Source: Shewanella waksmanii ATCC BAA-643 (GTDB taxonomy: Bacteria; Pseudomonadota; Gammaproteobacteria; Enterobacterales; Shewanellaceae). Taken from it: a DNA stretch of 64,000 bases. The stretch lies in assembly GCF_000518805.1 (NCBI RefSeq), contig NZ_JAEH01000023.1, positions 1 through 64,000 of the forward strand, in the 5' to 3' direction. The notes beneath the pieces were generated by a model. It was not told the origin of the DNA. It was given only the letters and a program-made list of their open reading frames with translations, and ran no database searches. Shown piece by piece: positions 22,201-33,057 of the stretch. The translations under genes were made by a program, and so were the position numbers. How positions within the stretch are numbered: the first letter of the stretch is position 1; the number at the start of each line of letters is the position of its first letter.

Positions 22201-23663
22201 AAGGGGTCTCGTGGACCGGTGAGCGCGAGTTTATTTGTGCCGATAAACACGCTTGCCCAGTGTGGTTAAACCTCTCTACTATGCTGGATCAGAAAGGCAA
22301 TATTACTCATTACGTTGCGGTTTTCTCTGATATCACCGAACGTAAACGTACCGAGGCCGATTTACGCAGATTGGCCAATTATGACGTGCTTACTGGCTTA
22401 ACGAATCGGTCTTTGTTTTCCAGTCGGCTGACACAAGCTATTCATCGCGCCGAGCGTAATGGCGAAAAGCTCGCTCTGCTATTTTTAGATTTAGACAGAT
22501 TCAAAAACGTCAATGATTCATATGGCCATAGTATGGGCGATGCCCTGCTGGTGGAAGCGGCGAATCGATTGCAGTCCTGTGTTGATGATGGTCATACGTT
22601 ATGCCGTTTTGGTGGTGATGAGTTCGTCATCTTACTGCATGATGTCGACAGTGTTGATGAGATAAACCATTTATGTGAGCAACTGCTGCAGCAGATTGAA
22701 AAGCCCTTCGAGCTGTACGGTCGAGAATTCTATATCTCTACCAGTATTGGCGTGAGTTTATGGCCGGATGATGCACGTCAGCCTGAGACCCTGATTAAAA
22801 ATGCCGATCAGGCGATGTACCACGCTAAAGAAGAAGGTCGCGGTAATTTTCAGTATTTCTCATCAGAGCGAAACAGCGAAGCACTATACCATCTCAAGCT
22901 GGAAGCGGATTTACGCAAAGCCATTGAGCGCAATGAATTTGAACTGCATTACCAGCCACAAATAGACATCATCAAAGATGACAAAGTCATCGGCATGGAA
23001 GCATTGCTGCGCTGGAGGCATCCACAAGAAGGGTATATTCGACCAGATATCTTTATTAAAGTCGCCGAGTCTTGTGGGCTGATTATCGATATTGATCGCT
23101 GGGTGTTACAAGAAGCATGTCAGCAAGCGGCTAAATGGCAGTCGGGGTTGATGACGGATTTTTGTATCTCTATCAATATTTCTGCAGTGCAGTTTAGACA
23201 ACCTGATTTTATCCAAGGGGTGAAGCGAGTCCTTGCTGATACGGGTCTGTCGCCTAAGCTACTGAGTTTTGAGATCACCGAGGGAGTGTTGATGAAAGAG
23301 CTGTAAATTGCTCAATCACACCTAAAAGATCTCCGTGAAATTGGCATTGAAGTCGCTATTGATGATTTTGGTACTGGCTATTCTTCTTTAGCCTATTTGC
23401 GTCACTTTGACGTTAATACGTTGAAAATCGACCGTTCATTCTTGATTGATATTGCCACCAATGAGGCTGATCAGGCCATTGCCAGCAGTATTATTGAGCT
23501 TGCGCGAAACCTAAAGTTGACTGTTGTTGCTGAGGGCGTGGAAACTCAGGAGCAACTAGAGCAAGTATTTAGCCGTGGCTGTTACATCATTCAAGGGTAT
23601 TATTTCTCTAAACCCTTGCCGGCCAAAGCTTTCGAAGACTACATCAACCAGCAAAGCAAGTAA
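19212..23663 (+). pseudogene. Beta-propeller sensor GGDEF/EAL protein with in-frame stop
   Basis: The gene would encode 1483 residues. A signal peptide (IVHKLLILLLLLVMPLSALQA) is followed by a periplasmic two-component-propeller region with repeated W-G/S-L blades, a Y_Y_Y-like domain, one membrane segment near 768-788, two PAS/PAC regions, GGDEF near 1134 (FGGDEF, no RxxD inhibitory site) and EAL near 1263. A TAA at 23304-23306 interrupts the EAL domain; the same frame continues with IAQSHLKDLREIGIEVAIDD and the DDFGTGYSS motif to 23663. Compared with homologues the codon should probably be CAA (Gln). The truncated product keeps the diguanylate cyclase half. It may be a real mutation or a sequence error. 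Confidence 0.88.
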
Positions 23664-23731
23664 CTGTATTTATTCTGCAAAACTAACGGTAGCAATAGAT
23701 ATTTGCTAGAATGTTGGAGTTTTGTATAACA

Positions 23732-25966
23732 ATGATTAAAAGATTCCTTATGCAGCGTATCATTTGTGCTTTTCTCACTAGTTTTCTGTGTCTAACACCC
23801 GTTATGGCTGAAGAAGTGAGGCCAAAAATTGGCCTAGCGCTCAGCGGTGGGGGGGCGAAAGGCTCGGCCCATGTCGCTGTACTGAAAGTGTTGGAAGAGC
23901 ATCGAATTCCGGTTGATTACATTGCTGGTACGAGTATCGGTGCCTATGTCGGCGGCATGTACGCGTTAGGCTATAGCGCCAAAGAGATCGAAGAGATTAT
24001 GCTGGGTGAGAATTGGAATGATGGTTACTCAGATACCATTCCAAGACAGGCACTAAGCTACCGAGAAAAGCAGCACCGCGACCGTTTTAATATTCCTATA
24101 AATATGGGCTACGGTGATGGCGAAGTGAAGATGCCCAATGGTTTATTACGTGGGCAAACGATGTCGACCTTGCTGCAAAGATCCACCGACTTAGTCAAAC
24201 AGTTTGGCCATTTTGATGAGCTAGCTATTCCCTATCGTGCCGTGGCAACGGATTTAGAAACAAGCTTACCTGTGGTGATGAATAAAGGCAGCATTGTTAA
24301 AGCGATGCAGGCATCAGCCTCGGTGCCTGGTGCATTGCAGGCTGCGGAATACGAAGGCAAAATTGTGGTGGATGGTGGTATCGCCAACAACATGCCTGTT
24401 GATGTGGTGAAGAATATGGGCGCCGATATTGTTATTGCGGTGGACATAGGCTCTTCATTGGTTAAGCGCGATGAGTTAGGCAGTACGATAGCGGTACTCA
24501 ATCAGTTATCTACCATGTTGACTAACGCCAGCACGGTGAGACAAAAAGCGCTACTAACTGATGCCGATATACTTATTCGCCCTGATGTGGGCGCAATGAG
24601 CACCACCGACTTTTCCGTCATGCCGGCAGCCTACGCCGAAGGTAAAGCAGCCGCATTAGCACAAATCGATAAGCTCAAGACACTCTCTGCAAGTCAGCCT
24701 TCTTATGATAGCTATATTGCCCACCGTAACAAAGCCAGTGAACAATGGGTCGATGAGATCAATAGTCCTATTGTGGCTATTAAGTTTAATAACGATGCCA
24801 ATGTTAGCGAAACGCTATTGCGGGAAACTCTGGGTATTGTCGAGGGCGATGTCGTTAATAGTGCCCAGTTAGAGGCTGCGCTTGCTGAACTGTATTCACT
24901 CGACAAGTTTGAACGAGTGAATGCGGAATTTATCGACACGGCCGAAGGGCGAGTCCTCACTGTGGAAACCAAAGCAAAATCGTGGGGACCTAACTATTTC
25001 CAATTGGGCTTTAGTTGGGAAGATGACTTTAGCTTAGACTCCTACGTGTCATTAGATGTAGCCTACACCATGACCAACCTCACTCAGCTTGGTGGTGAGT
25101 GGCGTAATGAATTGCGCTTAGGTTATGAAAAGTTTTTGTCGTCGGAATTTTATCAACCTTTAGATATTGAACAGCGCTTTTATTCTCGAATTCAACTGAG
25201 CTATGAGAAAAAAGATTGGAATATTTACGATGATAACAGCCGGGTGTTATTCCTCGAGCAAACTAATTTCCGTGGCGATATAGGCCTAGGCTATAACTTT
25301 ATTAAAGAGGGCATCATTGAGCTGGGGATCACTGGCGAGCAAGGCAAGCTTGAAAATGAGCTGTTTGTTGAGTCTCCTGATTATGACTCTGTCGGTGGCT
25401 ACCTCAAATTTGGTTTCGATAATTTAGACAGCATTAGTTTTCCAACTAGCGGTAACCGCTTTAGCCTTAACATCTATTATCGCCATGAAAACTCGCCACA
25501 ACTTGGTTTGATTGAGCCGTCAACAGATTCATTGCAAATAGAAGCCGATTGGCGGGGCGCATTGAATCTAGGCAACCATGCCATTGTTGGTAAAGCATCA
25601 TTTGCCACGGTAGATAAGGACAGCGGCGCCTCAGTACATGTATCTGAACTAGGTGGTTTCTTAAATCTATCTGGGTACCGAAAAGATGCACTAGTGGGCC
25701 CGCACAAGGTATTTGGCGCTGTGGTATATCAATATGATTTAGGCCGTGATGCGTTAGGGATGACAGATTATCCGCTGTATCTCGGTACCAGCTTAGAGGC
25801 GGGTAATATTTGGGATTATCGCGACAGTGTCGATATTGATGATTTGATATTTGGTGGGAGTCTTTATTTAGGCACAGACACCAGCGCGGGGCCGGTTGCT
25901 TTAGGCTACGGTTGGACGGATGATGGCGAGTACACTATCTTTTTGTTTGTAGGTAAAAACTGGTAA
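23732..25966 (+). CDS. Patatin-like phospholipase with outer-membrane beta-barrel (PlpD type)
   Basis: A signal peptide ending near PVMA-EEV leads into a patatin domain with oxyanion loop GGGAKG, nucleophile GTSIG and catalytic DGG. A POTRA-like segment follows, then a surface-antigen/Omp85-type barrel ending in an aromatic residue (VGKNW). In the type Vd model the barrel holds or exports the lipase domain. The start is uncertain: ATGs lie at 23711, 23732 and 23750, and 23732 has GGAG 12 nt upstream; all keep the signal peptide. A broken paralogue lies at 60347-62641. Confidence 0.88.
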   Translation: MIKRFLMQRIICAFLTSFLCLTPVMAEEVRPKIGLALSGGGAKGSAHVAVLKVLEEHRIPVDYIAGTSIGAYVGGMYALGYSAKEIEEIMLGENWNDGYSDTIPRQALSYREKQHRDRFNIPINMGYGDGEVKMPNGLLRGQTMSTLLQRSTDLVKQFGHFDELAIPYRAVATDLETSLPVVMNKGSIVKAMQASASVPGALQAAEYEGKIVVDGGIANNMPVDVVKNMGADIVIAVDIGSSLVKRDELGSTIAVLNQLSTMLTNASTVRQKALLTDADILIRPDVGAMSTTDFSVMPAAYAEGKAAALAQIDKLKTLSASQPSYDSYIAHRNKASEQWVDEINSPIVAIKFNNDANVSETLLRETLGIVEGDVVNSAQLEAALAELYSLDKFERVNAEFIDTAEGRVLTVETKAKSWGPNYFQLGFSWEDDFSLDSYVSLDVAYTMTNLTQLGGEWRNELRLGYEKFLSSEFYQPLDIEQRFYSRIQLSYEKKDWNIYDDNSRVLFLEQTNFRGDIGLGYNFIKEGIIELGITGEQGKLENELFVESPDYDSVGGYLKFGFDNLDSISFPTSGNRFSLNIYYRHENSPQLGLIEPSTDSLQIEADWRGALNLGNHAIVGKASFATVDKDSGASVHVSELGGFLNLSGYRKDALVGPHKVFGAVVYQYDLGRDALGMTDYPLYLGTSLEAGNIWDYRDSVDIDDLIFGGSLYLGTDTSAGPVALGYGWTDDGEYTIFLFVGKNW

Positions 25967-26066
25967 TAACTTATTGTACAAATTGGCCTATTTATCGTAA
26001 TGCTGAATGTGGTTTGCAAGCTTGCTAAATGGGACTAGTTCATCACAAGGAGATTGGGGAGTGACA

Positions 26067-28121
26067 ATGAATCGAGCAAGTAAGTTAGCGATTGGGGTAG
26101 CATTAAGTTTAGGGCTACTGGCCTGTAGCAGTAACGAGCCGAATGAGACCGTTGCATCCACATCGGTAAAAGTCTCAGGTGTTGAACAACAAAATTTCGA
26201 TACCGAGGTACGTCATCAAGATGACTTTTACTACAGTGTTAATGGCCATTGGCTAGCAAATACCCCCATACCGGCAGACAAATCAAATTACGGTGCTTTT
26301 TCTGTTCTGTATGAGCGAAGCCAAAATGTGCTAAAGACTATTATCGAAGCAGCGGCAGCCACACCGAACAAAGCGCCAGGGTCAAGCGAGCAGAAAGTGG
26401 GTGACTTCTATGCCAGTTATATGGATGAAGCACTAGTTGAAAAGCTCGGTGTTACCCCGCTTAATGACGCATTGAGTGAAATTGCATTGGCGAAAGATCA
26501 TAACGATATTGCTACGCTAATGGGCAGTATGCTGATTAGCGGGACCAGTATGCCATTTGGGTTTTATGTTAATAATGATGCTAAAAACTCCAGTGAATAC
26601 GCAGTGTATATATATCAGTCAGGCCTCACTTTACCCGACCGCGATTATTACCTTAAAGATGATGAAAAGTTCGTTGCTAATCGGGCGGCACTAAAAAACT
26701 ATGTCACCCAGCTACTGGCTAAAACCGATTATGCCGATCCACAGCGAGCAGCAAATAGTGTCGAGCAAATAGAGACTTTTATTGCCCAAAGCCAGTGGAG
26801 CCGTGTCGAGTCACGTGATGCCAACAAAAGTTATAACAAAATGACCAAGCAAGCGTTGCAAGAGATGGTGGTTAATTTTGACTTTGTGCAATTTGCTGTC
26901 GGTGCCGATGTTGAAAAAGTTGAAGATGTGATTGTGCGTCAGCCCTCATACTTAGCCAAGTTTGGTGAGAAGTTTACCGACTATTCAGTGGCACAGTGGC
27001 AGGATTATTTAGCGTTTCATCTTGTTGATAGCTATGCCGAGCTGTTGAACAAAGAGATGGTTGATTTACATTTTGCCTTTCACAGTAAAACCCTAATGGG
27101 GATTGAAGAGCAAAAACCGCGTTGGAAAAAAGCGGTCGATGCAGCCGATCAGGTTATTGGCGAACTGGTGGGTAAAGAGTATGTGAAGCAACATTTCAAA
27201 CCAGAAGCCAAAGCACGCATGGAGCAGCTGATTCAGAATTTGATTAAAGGTTTTGAAGTCAGCATCAATGAACTGGAATGGATGACGCCTGAGACCAAAA
27301 TTGCCGCCCAGGAAAAGCTATCTAAGTTTACCTATAAGATTGGCTACCCAGATAAATGGAAAGATTACACTAATCTGCAGATCAAAGCTGATGATCTAGT
27401 GGGTAACTACCAGCGTTATGCGTTATTTGAGTATCAATCGATGCTTGATAAATTAGGCAAACCCATTGATCGCACTGAATGGTATATGACACCGCAAACC
27501 GTGAATGCGTACTACAACCCGGTCATGAATGAAATTGTATTCCCTGCTGCAATTTTACAACCGCCATTTTTTAATATGGACGCCGATGATGCCATTAACT
27601 ACGGTGGTATTGGTGCCGTGATTGGGCATGAGATCAGTCATGGTTTTGATGATCAAGGTGCTAAGTATGATGGCGATGGCAACTTACGTAACTGGTGGTC
27701 AGATAAAGATCGTCAAGAGTTCCAAAAACGTGGTGCACAACTGTCGGCGCAATATGCCAAGTATGAAGCCTTGCCTGGTAAGTTCGTCAATGGTGATTTA
27801 ACCCTTGGCGAAAACATTGGTGATTTAGGTGGGCTGACTGTAGCTGCTCGCTCCTATAAATTGAGCTTAAATGGTCAACCTGCGCCAGTTATTGATGGCT
27901 TTACCGGTGAACAGCGAGTATTTATTGGATGGTCACAGGTGTGGCGCCGCAATTATCGAGATGAAGAGCTGGGTCGCCGATTGCTTACTGACTCGCACTC
28001 TCCCAGTCATTTCCGAGCGATGGGAACACCGAGAAATATCCCCGCATTTTACGAGGCATTTGGTGTACAGCAGGGCGATAAAATGTACTTAGCACCAGAG
28101 CAGCGGGTTAAGATTTGGTAA
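26067..28121 (+). CDS. pepO: M13-family metallopeptidase, lipoprotein (PepO-like)
   Basis: A 684-residue neprilysin-family zinc endopeptidase. The start with GGGGAG 5 nt upstream gives MNRASKLAIGV and a lipobox LGLLACSS, so it is predicted to be a lipid-anchored envelope protein. The zinc motif HEISH lies near residue 520 in IGHEISHGFDDQGA, with GENIGDLGG near 585 giving the third ligand. NAYYNPVMNEIVFPAAIL is the usual M13 substrate-binding segment. The C-terminus ends in the conserved RVKIW. A strong terminator follows. It likely degrades peptides outside the cytoplasm. Confidence 0.92.
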   Translation: MNRASKLAIGVALSLGLLACSSNEPNETVASTSVKVSGVEQQNFDTEVRHQDDFYYSVNGHWLANTPIPADKSNYGAFSVLYERSQNVLKTIIEAAAATPNKAPGSSEQKVGDFYASYMDEALVEKLGVTPLNDALSEIALAKDHNDIATLMGSMLISGTSMPFGFYVNNDAKNSSEYAVYIYQSGLTLPDRDYYLKDDEKFVANRAALKNYVTQLLAKTDYADPQRAANSVEQIETFIAQSQWSRVESRDANKSYNKMTKQALQEMVVNFDFVQFAVGADVEKVEDVIVRQPSYLAKFGEKFTDYSVAQWQDYLAFHLVDSYAELLNKEMVDLHFAFHSKTLMGIEEQKPRWKKAVDAADQVIGELVGKEYVKQHFKPEAKARMEQLIQNLIKGFEVSINELEWMTPETKIAAQEKLSKFTYKIGYPDKWKDYTNLQIKADDLVGNYQRYALFEYQSMLDKLGKPIDRTEWYMTPQTVNAYYNPVMNEIVFPAAILQPPFFNMDADDAINYGGIGAVIGHEISHGFDDQGAKYDGDGNLRNWWSDKDRQEFQKRGAQLSAQYAKYEALPGKFVNGDLTLGENIGDLGGLTVAARSYKLSLNGQPAPVIDGFTGEQRVFIGWSQVWRRNYRDEELGRRLLTDSHSPSHFRAMGTPRNIPAFYEAFGVQQGDKMYLAPEQRVKIW

Positions 28122-28151
28122 GTACAATAGGTTATGGTCAATAACAGTGAC

Positions 28152-28177
28152 AAGCCCACTCATATGAGTGGGCTTTT
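28152..28177 (+). terminator. pepO terminator
   Basis: AAGCCCACTCAT and ATGAGTGGGCTT make a perfect continuous palindrome followed by five T residues. Confidence 0.9.
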
Positions 28178-28235
28178 TATATTCACCACACAAATATTGG
28201 TCGCAGTAAATGCAGTGCCGCCTAGCGGTTACTGC

Positions 28236-28910
28236 CTAAGACGGTTTGGTATTTTGCTGCAATAAGGGGATAAGCTGGTCTAAGTTGTTTAGCTGACTGT
28301 CAGCAATTTGCCAACGGCTTAGGCTGCCTTGCTCTGCGGCTGGAATGATACAGGTCTGCATATTGGCGGCTTTCGCAGCTATCAGGCCATTGAATGAGTC
28401 CTCAATCGCGATGCATTGATGAAAGGGAGTATCTAGCTGTTGGGCGCAGAGGATATAAACTTCTGGGTGGGGTTTGCCGAATGCTAAGCTTTCAGCAGAT
28501 TGCATTGCGTCAAAATACTTAGCAATCGATAGTTTGTTTAAAACAGCACTGATAATTGCAGAGGAAGATGAGGTGGCCAGACCGATCTTATAGCCCTGTT
28601 CACGACAATAATTGAGGGCGTCAACAACGCCTTTCATTGCTTGGCCGCGAAGATTAATGTCTGCGACAACACTATCAACAATCGCTTTAGCTGTGGCTGC
28701 ATTGTCATAATTAGCCCATGGATATCGCTGATACCAATAGTGAACGACCTGATCGATTCTTAAGCCTGTGGTTTGCAAAGTATCTTGGTAAGTAATCGGC
28801 AAACCCAATGCTTGCATTGTTTCAAACTCGGCTTGCTGCCAGCTGGATTCAGAATCGATCAATACCCCATCCATGTCAAAAATAACGGCTTTGATCTTGT
28901 TTGAAGTCAT
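28236..28910 (-). CDS. hxpB: HAD-family hexitol/sugar phosphatase (YniC/HxpB type)
   Basis: A 224-residue HAD phosphatase of the beta-phosphoglucomutase-like subgroup. Motif I is FDMDGVLIDSE, motif II LATSSS, motif III the Lys in FGKPHPEVY, and motif IV EDSFNGLIAAKAA. The segment TTGLRIDQVVHYWYQRYPW closely resembles E. coli YniC/HxpB, which dephosphorylates 2-deoxyglucose-6-P and hexitol phosphates. AGGA lies 7 nt before the ATG at 28910, favoured over an ATG two codons upstream. It is divergent from acnB. Confidence 0.85.
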   Translation of the reverse strand: MTSNKIKAVIFDMDGVLIDSESSWQQAEFETMQALGLPITYQDTLQTTGLRIDQVVHYWYQRYPWANYDNAATAKAIVDSVVADINLRGQAMKGVVDALNYCREQGYKIGLATSSSSAIISAVLNKLSIAKYFDAMQSAESLAFGKPHPEVYILCAQQLDTPFHQCIAIEDSFNGLIAAKAANMQTCIIPAAEQGSLSRWQIADSQLNNLDQLIPLLQQNTKPS

Positions 28911-29302
28911 AGTCATTTCCTATCTTCGTTATAACTACGGTGAATAGTAGTCGCTATTTGTATCATTTATTGTTTATTTTACTAGCTAATTATAGAGTAT
29001 TTCAGCGATTTTAATGATAAAAAATCAAAGTGGCTATTATGATAAATTAAATTTAATCAATAATTTATGCTGTTTTCGCTGAATGTCTAATAGCTTTTTT
29101 TCATTAGGGGAGTAGGCTAGGGCGGTATCCCTGTGAGCCATGAGGATATTTTACTCAGCAAGAGTGTGATCTGATTCATACTTTTTCAAAGCTGGTGTAT
29201 AATGCCAGCCAGTAAAAAGGGTAGAGCCTGCCGGACTGTCAGCTTCAAATGTGAAGACGTGCAGTTTCGCTGTTAGAACGCCAAACAAAGAGGAATGTTG
29301 CC
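28911..29302. other. Intergenic region hxpB-acnB (divergent)
   Basis: A 392-bp AT-rich regulatory region. The right half holds the acnB promoter and a possible CRP site, listed separately. The left half is poly-A/T-rich; I see no defined site for hxpB. Confidence 0.5.
29165..29203 (+). promoter_or_regulatory. acnB promoter with possible CRP site
   Basis: A perfect -10 TATAAT (29198) has TTCATA (29175) 17 bp upstream. TGTGA-N6-TCATA (29165-29180) matches nine of ten CRP half-site bases but overlaps the -35 box. At that position CRP could activate from a class II site or occlude the promoter. Confidence 0.6.
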
Positions 29303-31900
29303 GTGCTAGAAGCATATCGTAAACACGTCGAAGAACGTGCTGCAGAGGGCGTAGTCCCTAAACCACTCGATGCCCATCAAGTGGCCGAGCTAGTTGAATT
29401 AGTTAAAAACCCACCAGCGGGTGAAGAAGCGGTCATTATCGATCTGCTTGAAAACCGCATTCCACCAGGTGTTGATGAAGCCGCTTACGTAAAAGCAGGT
29501 TTTCTCGACGCGGTAGCTAAAGGTGATGTCACTTCTCCAATTCTTTCTGCTGAGCGCGCTGTTGAGCTGCTTGGTACTATGCAAGGTGGTTATAACATTG
29601 AGCCACTTATTGCCCAGTTAGATGACAACGCTAAAGCCCCATTAGCTGTTAAGGCGCTATCAAACACGCTATTGATGTTTGACGCTTACCATGACGTGGT
29701 AGAGAAGATGCAGGCTGGCAATGCCGCTGCTAAGCAGGTTGTTGAGTCATGGGCCAATGCAGACTGGTTCCTAAACCGTCCAAAACTGGCTGAAAAAATC
29801 ACTTTGACTGTGTTCAAAGTCACCGGTGAAACTAATACCGATGATCTCTCTCCTGCACCTGATGCATGGTCACGCCCAGATATCCCACTGCACGCATTAG
29901 CCATGCTAAAGAATGCTCGTGACGGTATTGTGCCTGACGAAGCGGGCGTAGTTGGTCCAATCAAAGAAATCGAAGCATTAAAGGGCAAAGGTCACCCACT
30001 GGTTTATGTTGGTGATGTTGTCGGTACGGGTTCTTCACGTAAATCAGCGACTAACTCTGTGCTGTGGTTCATGGGTGATGATATCCCTAATGTGCCTAAC
30101 AAGCGTGCTGGTGGTTTCTGCCTAGGTGGTAAGATTGCACCTATCTTCTTCAATACGATGGAAGATGCGGGCGCACTGCCGATTGAGCTAGATGTAAGCA
30201 AAATGAACATGGGTGATGTGATTGATATCTACCCATACGAAGGTGTGGTTAAGTCAAACAGCACTGGCGAAGTGATTTCTGAGTTTTCACTGAAAACGGA
30301 AGTCCTGCTAGATGAAGTCCGTGCTGGTGGCCGTATTCCACTTATCATCGGTCGTGGTCTAACTGACCGTGCTCGTGAAACTTTAGGCCTAGATATTTCT
30401 GATGTATTTGTGCGTCCAGGTGACGTTGCAGACACAGGTAAAGGTTATACCCTTGCACAGAAAATGGTAGGTAAAGCATGTGGCGTTACGGGTATCCGTC
30501 CTGGCCAATACTGTGAGCCTAAGATGACTTCGGTTGGTTCGCAAGATACCACAGGCCCGATGACCCGTGATGAGCTAAAAGATCTCGCTTGTCTTGGTTT
30601 CAGTGCTGATTTGACCATGCAGTCATTCTGTCACACTGCAGCTTATCCAAAGCCTGTTGATGTTAATACGCATCAAACACTGCCTGATTTCATCATGAAC
30701 CGTGGTGGTGTTTCGCTACGCCCAGGTGATGGTGTTATTCACTCTTGGTTAAACCGTATGCTACTGCCTGATACTGTGGGTACTGGTGGTGATTCTCATA
30801 CGCGTTTCCCAATTGGTATCTCTTTCCCTGCAGGCTCTGGTCTAGTCGCATTTGCTGCTGCGACCGGTGTTATGCCATTAGATATGCCTGAATCAATTTT
30901 GGTTCGCTTTAAAGGTGAAATGCAGCCAGGTATCACGTTACGTGACCTTGTACATGCTATTCCACATAAAGCGATTGAAATGGGTCTACTGACCGTTGAG
31001 AAGAAAGGCAAAATCAACGCCTTCTCTGGTCGTGTTCTAGAAATTGAAGGTCTAGAGCACCTGAAAGTAGAACAAGCATTTGAGCTATCTGATGCATCAG
31101 CAGAGCGTAGCGCCGCAGGTTGTACTATTAAGCTAGATAAAGCACCTATCATCGAATACTTGAACTCTAACATTGTGATGTTGAAGTGGATGATCAGCGA
31201 AGGCTATGGTGACCGTCGTACAATCGAGCGTCGTATTCAATCGATGCAAGAGTGGATTGCTAATCCAGAGCTAATGGAAGCTGATAGCGATGCAGAGTAC
31301 GCAGAAGTTATCGAGATCGATTTGAACGATATCAAAGAACCCATTCTTTGTGCACCAAACGATCCAGATGATGCGGTACTGCTATCTTCAGTGGTTGATA
31401 CTAAGATTGACGAAGTGTTCGTTGGTTCTTGTATGACTAACATCGGTCACTTCCGTGCCACAGGTAAGATGCTAGACAAGTTTGCTAAGACATTGCCAAC
31501 TCGTCTATGGATCGCACCACCCACTAAGATGGATAAAGACCAGCTTACTGAAGAAGGCTACTACGCTATCTTTGGACGAGTTGGTGCGCGTATTGAAATC
31601 CCTGGTTGTTCACTGTGTATGGGTAACCAAGCCCGTGTTGCAGAAAACTCAACCGTGGTGTCGACATCAACACGTAACTTCCCGAACCGTCTGGGTACTG
31701 GCGCCAATGTCTACTTGGCATCTGCTGAGCTTGCCGCCGTTGCTGCACTACTGGGCCGTTTGCCTTCACCTGATGAGTATCAAACATACGCTAAAGAGTT
31801 AGATGCTACGGCAGCTGACACTTACCGTTACTTGAACTTTGATGAGATTAAGTCTTATACCGATAAAGCGGATAATGTGATTTTCCAATCAGCGGTTTAA
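29303..31900 (+). CDS. acnB: Bifunctional aconitate hydratase 2 / 2-methylisocitrate dehydratase
   Basis: The main TCA-cycle aconitase, 865 residues, isomerising citrate to isocitrate via a [4Fe-4S] cluster. The order of domains is the AcnB one: N-terminal HEAT-like helices, then the swivel domain, then the catalytic domains. Cluster cysteines fit [13 protein letters not shown] and [11 protein letters not shown]. The GTG start has AGGA 8 nt upstream and encodes [16 protein letters not shown], the standard AcnB N-terminus. It is transcribed alone from a strong promoter and ends at a strong terminator. Confidence 0.97.
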   Translation: MLEAYRKHVEERAAEGVVPKPLDAHQVAELVELVKNPPAGEEAVIIDLLENRIPPGVDEAAYVKAGFLDAVAKGDVTSPILSAERAVELLGTMQGGYNIEPLIAQLDDNAKAPLAVKALSNTLLMFDAYHDVVEKMQAGNAAAKQVVESWANADWFLNRPKLAEKITLTVFKVTGETNTDDLSPAPDAWSRPDIPLHALAMLKNARDGIVPDEAGVVGPIKEIEALKGKGHPLVYVGDVVGTGSSRKSATNSVLWFMGDDIPNVPNKRAGGFCLGGKIAPIFFNTMEDAGALPIELDVSKMNMGDVIDIYPYEGVVKSNSTGEVISEFSLKTEVLLDEVRAGGRIPLIIGRGLTDRARETLGLDISDVFVRPGDVADTGKGYTLAQKMVGKACGVTGIRPGQYCEPKMTSVGSQDTTGPMTRDELKDLACLGFSADLTMQSFCHTAAYPKPVDVNTHQTLPDFIMNRGGVSLRPGDGVIHSWLNRMLLPDTVGTGGDSHTRFPIGISFPAGSGLVAFAAATGVMPLDMPESILVRFKGEMQPGITLRDLVHAIPHKAIEMGLLTVEKKGKINAFSGRVLEIEGLEHLKVEQAFELSDASAERSAAGCTIKLDKAPIIEYLNSNIVMLKWMISEGYGDRRTIERRIQSMQEWIANPELMEADSDAEYAEVIEIDLNDIKEPILCAPNDPDDAVLLSSVVDTKIDEVFVGSCMTNIGHFRATGKMLDKFAKTLPTRLWIAPPTKMDKDQLTEEGYYAIFGRVGARIEIPGCSLCMGNQARVAENSTVVSTSTRNFPNRLGTGANVYLASAELAAVAALLGRLPSPDEYQTYAKELDATAADTYRYLNFDEIKSYTDKADNVIFQSAV

Positions 31901-31915
31901 GTTAATATCATATCG

Positions 31916-31946
31916 AAAAAGGCCAGCTAACTAGCTGGCCTTTTTT
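31916..31946 (+). terminator. acnB terminator, probably bidirectional
   Basis: AAAAAGGCCAGCTA and TAGCTGGCCTTTTTT form a long GC-rich stem with T runs on both strands. It therefore serves acnB and may also serve the convergent rsd. Confidence 0.92.
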
Positions 31947-32006
31947 ATTGATATTAATCGGTGGAATAACTTCGCTGTTGAACGGCAATGAACAGCAAAT
32001 AATGCG

Positions 32007-32474
32007 CTATGAATGGTTAGCGTGCAGTACTTCTAGCAGTTTGTCTTCTAACTCAAAACGGGTTTCCATTGCATGGCCTAATGAAGATAGGTCTTTATCC
32101 AGTTGATAGAGAATTTTATCGTCTTCAGCTGCAGTATATTTATCGTTGAAATCCAGTGCCATATCTGTGGTTTCGCTGATTTTTGGTACTAAATTTTGTG
32201 CCAAAGATTGACTCGACTCACCATTTTTTTCACAAGCGGTAACGACGCGATCATAGACTTCAAAGTGACCTTCGGAAACGTAATCCATTAACACGTCACA
32301 AAACGCTTTTACTGTGGTGACTGCTGGTAAGGAGTTTTCGGTAGACTCATAGGGTGGAATGCCTGCGATTTGACAGTATTTAATCAGCAGTTTACGACGA
32401 TGGTTGAGCCACTGATCGATCAGCGTGTTAGCGCCGCCCCATTTCTGTTCGACTTTTTCTAACTGTCTGAGCAT
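32007..32474 (-). CDS. rsd: Regulator of sigma D, Rsd
   Basis: A 155-residue helical protein of the Rsd/AlgQ family, which binds sigma-70 and frees core RNA polymerase for alternative sigma factors in stationary phase. Matching segments include LVDYVSEGHFEVYDRV-like MDYVSEGHFEVYDRVV and the C-terminal LSSLGHAMETRFELEDKLLE. The ATG used here has GGGGA a few bases upstream; an ATG four codons earlier is less likely. It is convergent with acnB. Upstream lie a MITE and a candidate small RNA rather than a clear promoter. Confidence 0.9.
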   Translation of the reverse strand: MLRQLEKVEQKWGGANTLIDQWLNHRRKLLIKYCQIAGIPPYESTENSLPAVTTVKAFCDVLMDYVSEGHFEVYDRVVTACEKNGESSQSLAQNLVPKISETTDMALDFNDKYTAAEDDKILYQLDKDLSSLGHAMETRFELEDKLLEVLHANHS

Positions 32475-32648
32475 GACTTTCCCCATTAAGTATTCGTCCT
32501 TAAGATCTAATGTAGGTGAGAATGACTGGTTTGATCAACCACTTTCGACCAATATTCGCTGATATTTTAGTCGTAGTGCTGCCGTTATCATAAGCGGCAG
32601 CGGCGTGTTATCTGCAGTTTGCAGTATACAAAGATATTTCTGCCAGTT

Positions 32649-32913
32649 ATACCAATCAGTATAAGAATTTGATCTACTCAGCGCGCTTTGGGCAAACTAA
32701 TTCAAGGCGAATGATTGAAACAATGGTTGTTCCCTTGTGAAATTATTCAACGCAGAAGTAGGCAGCCAAAAACGCGCCAGAATGGCGAGTATTAGCGATT
32801 CTGATACTGTGTTAACGAGCTTAACCGTAGAATAACTATGCTCTTCACTCGTTGCCTTACCTCAGAACCGCTAACCTCTCGCTGAGTGACTAAATGTTTA
32901 TACTGATTGGTAT
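32649..32913. mobile_element. MITE, copy 1
   Basis: A 265-bp noncoding element with perfect 16-bp terminal inverted repeats, ATACCAATCAGTATAA on the left and its exact complement on the right. Flanking TA dinucleotides are compatible with a TA target. Its reverse complement aligns along its length with the element at 56475-56736: both share AAGGCAACGA.TGAAG.GCATAG and CAGTATCAGAA.CGCTA. It has no reading frame of its own, so it would need a transposase in trans. Confidence 0.85.
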
Positions 32914-33057
32914 TAGTTGATGGCTCAATTTAAGATACACCAGCAATAAAAGCTGATGTTCAACTGCGAGATACGCCATCTATATCTGCTAACACAAGGG
33001 CTATTGTGGTGGTTGATTTGGATGAGTTTTGTTAAGTAATTGACTGTTTTAAAGGCT

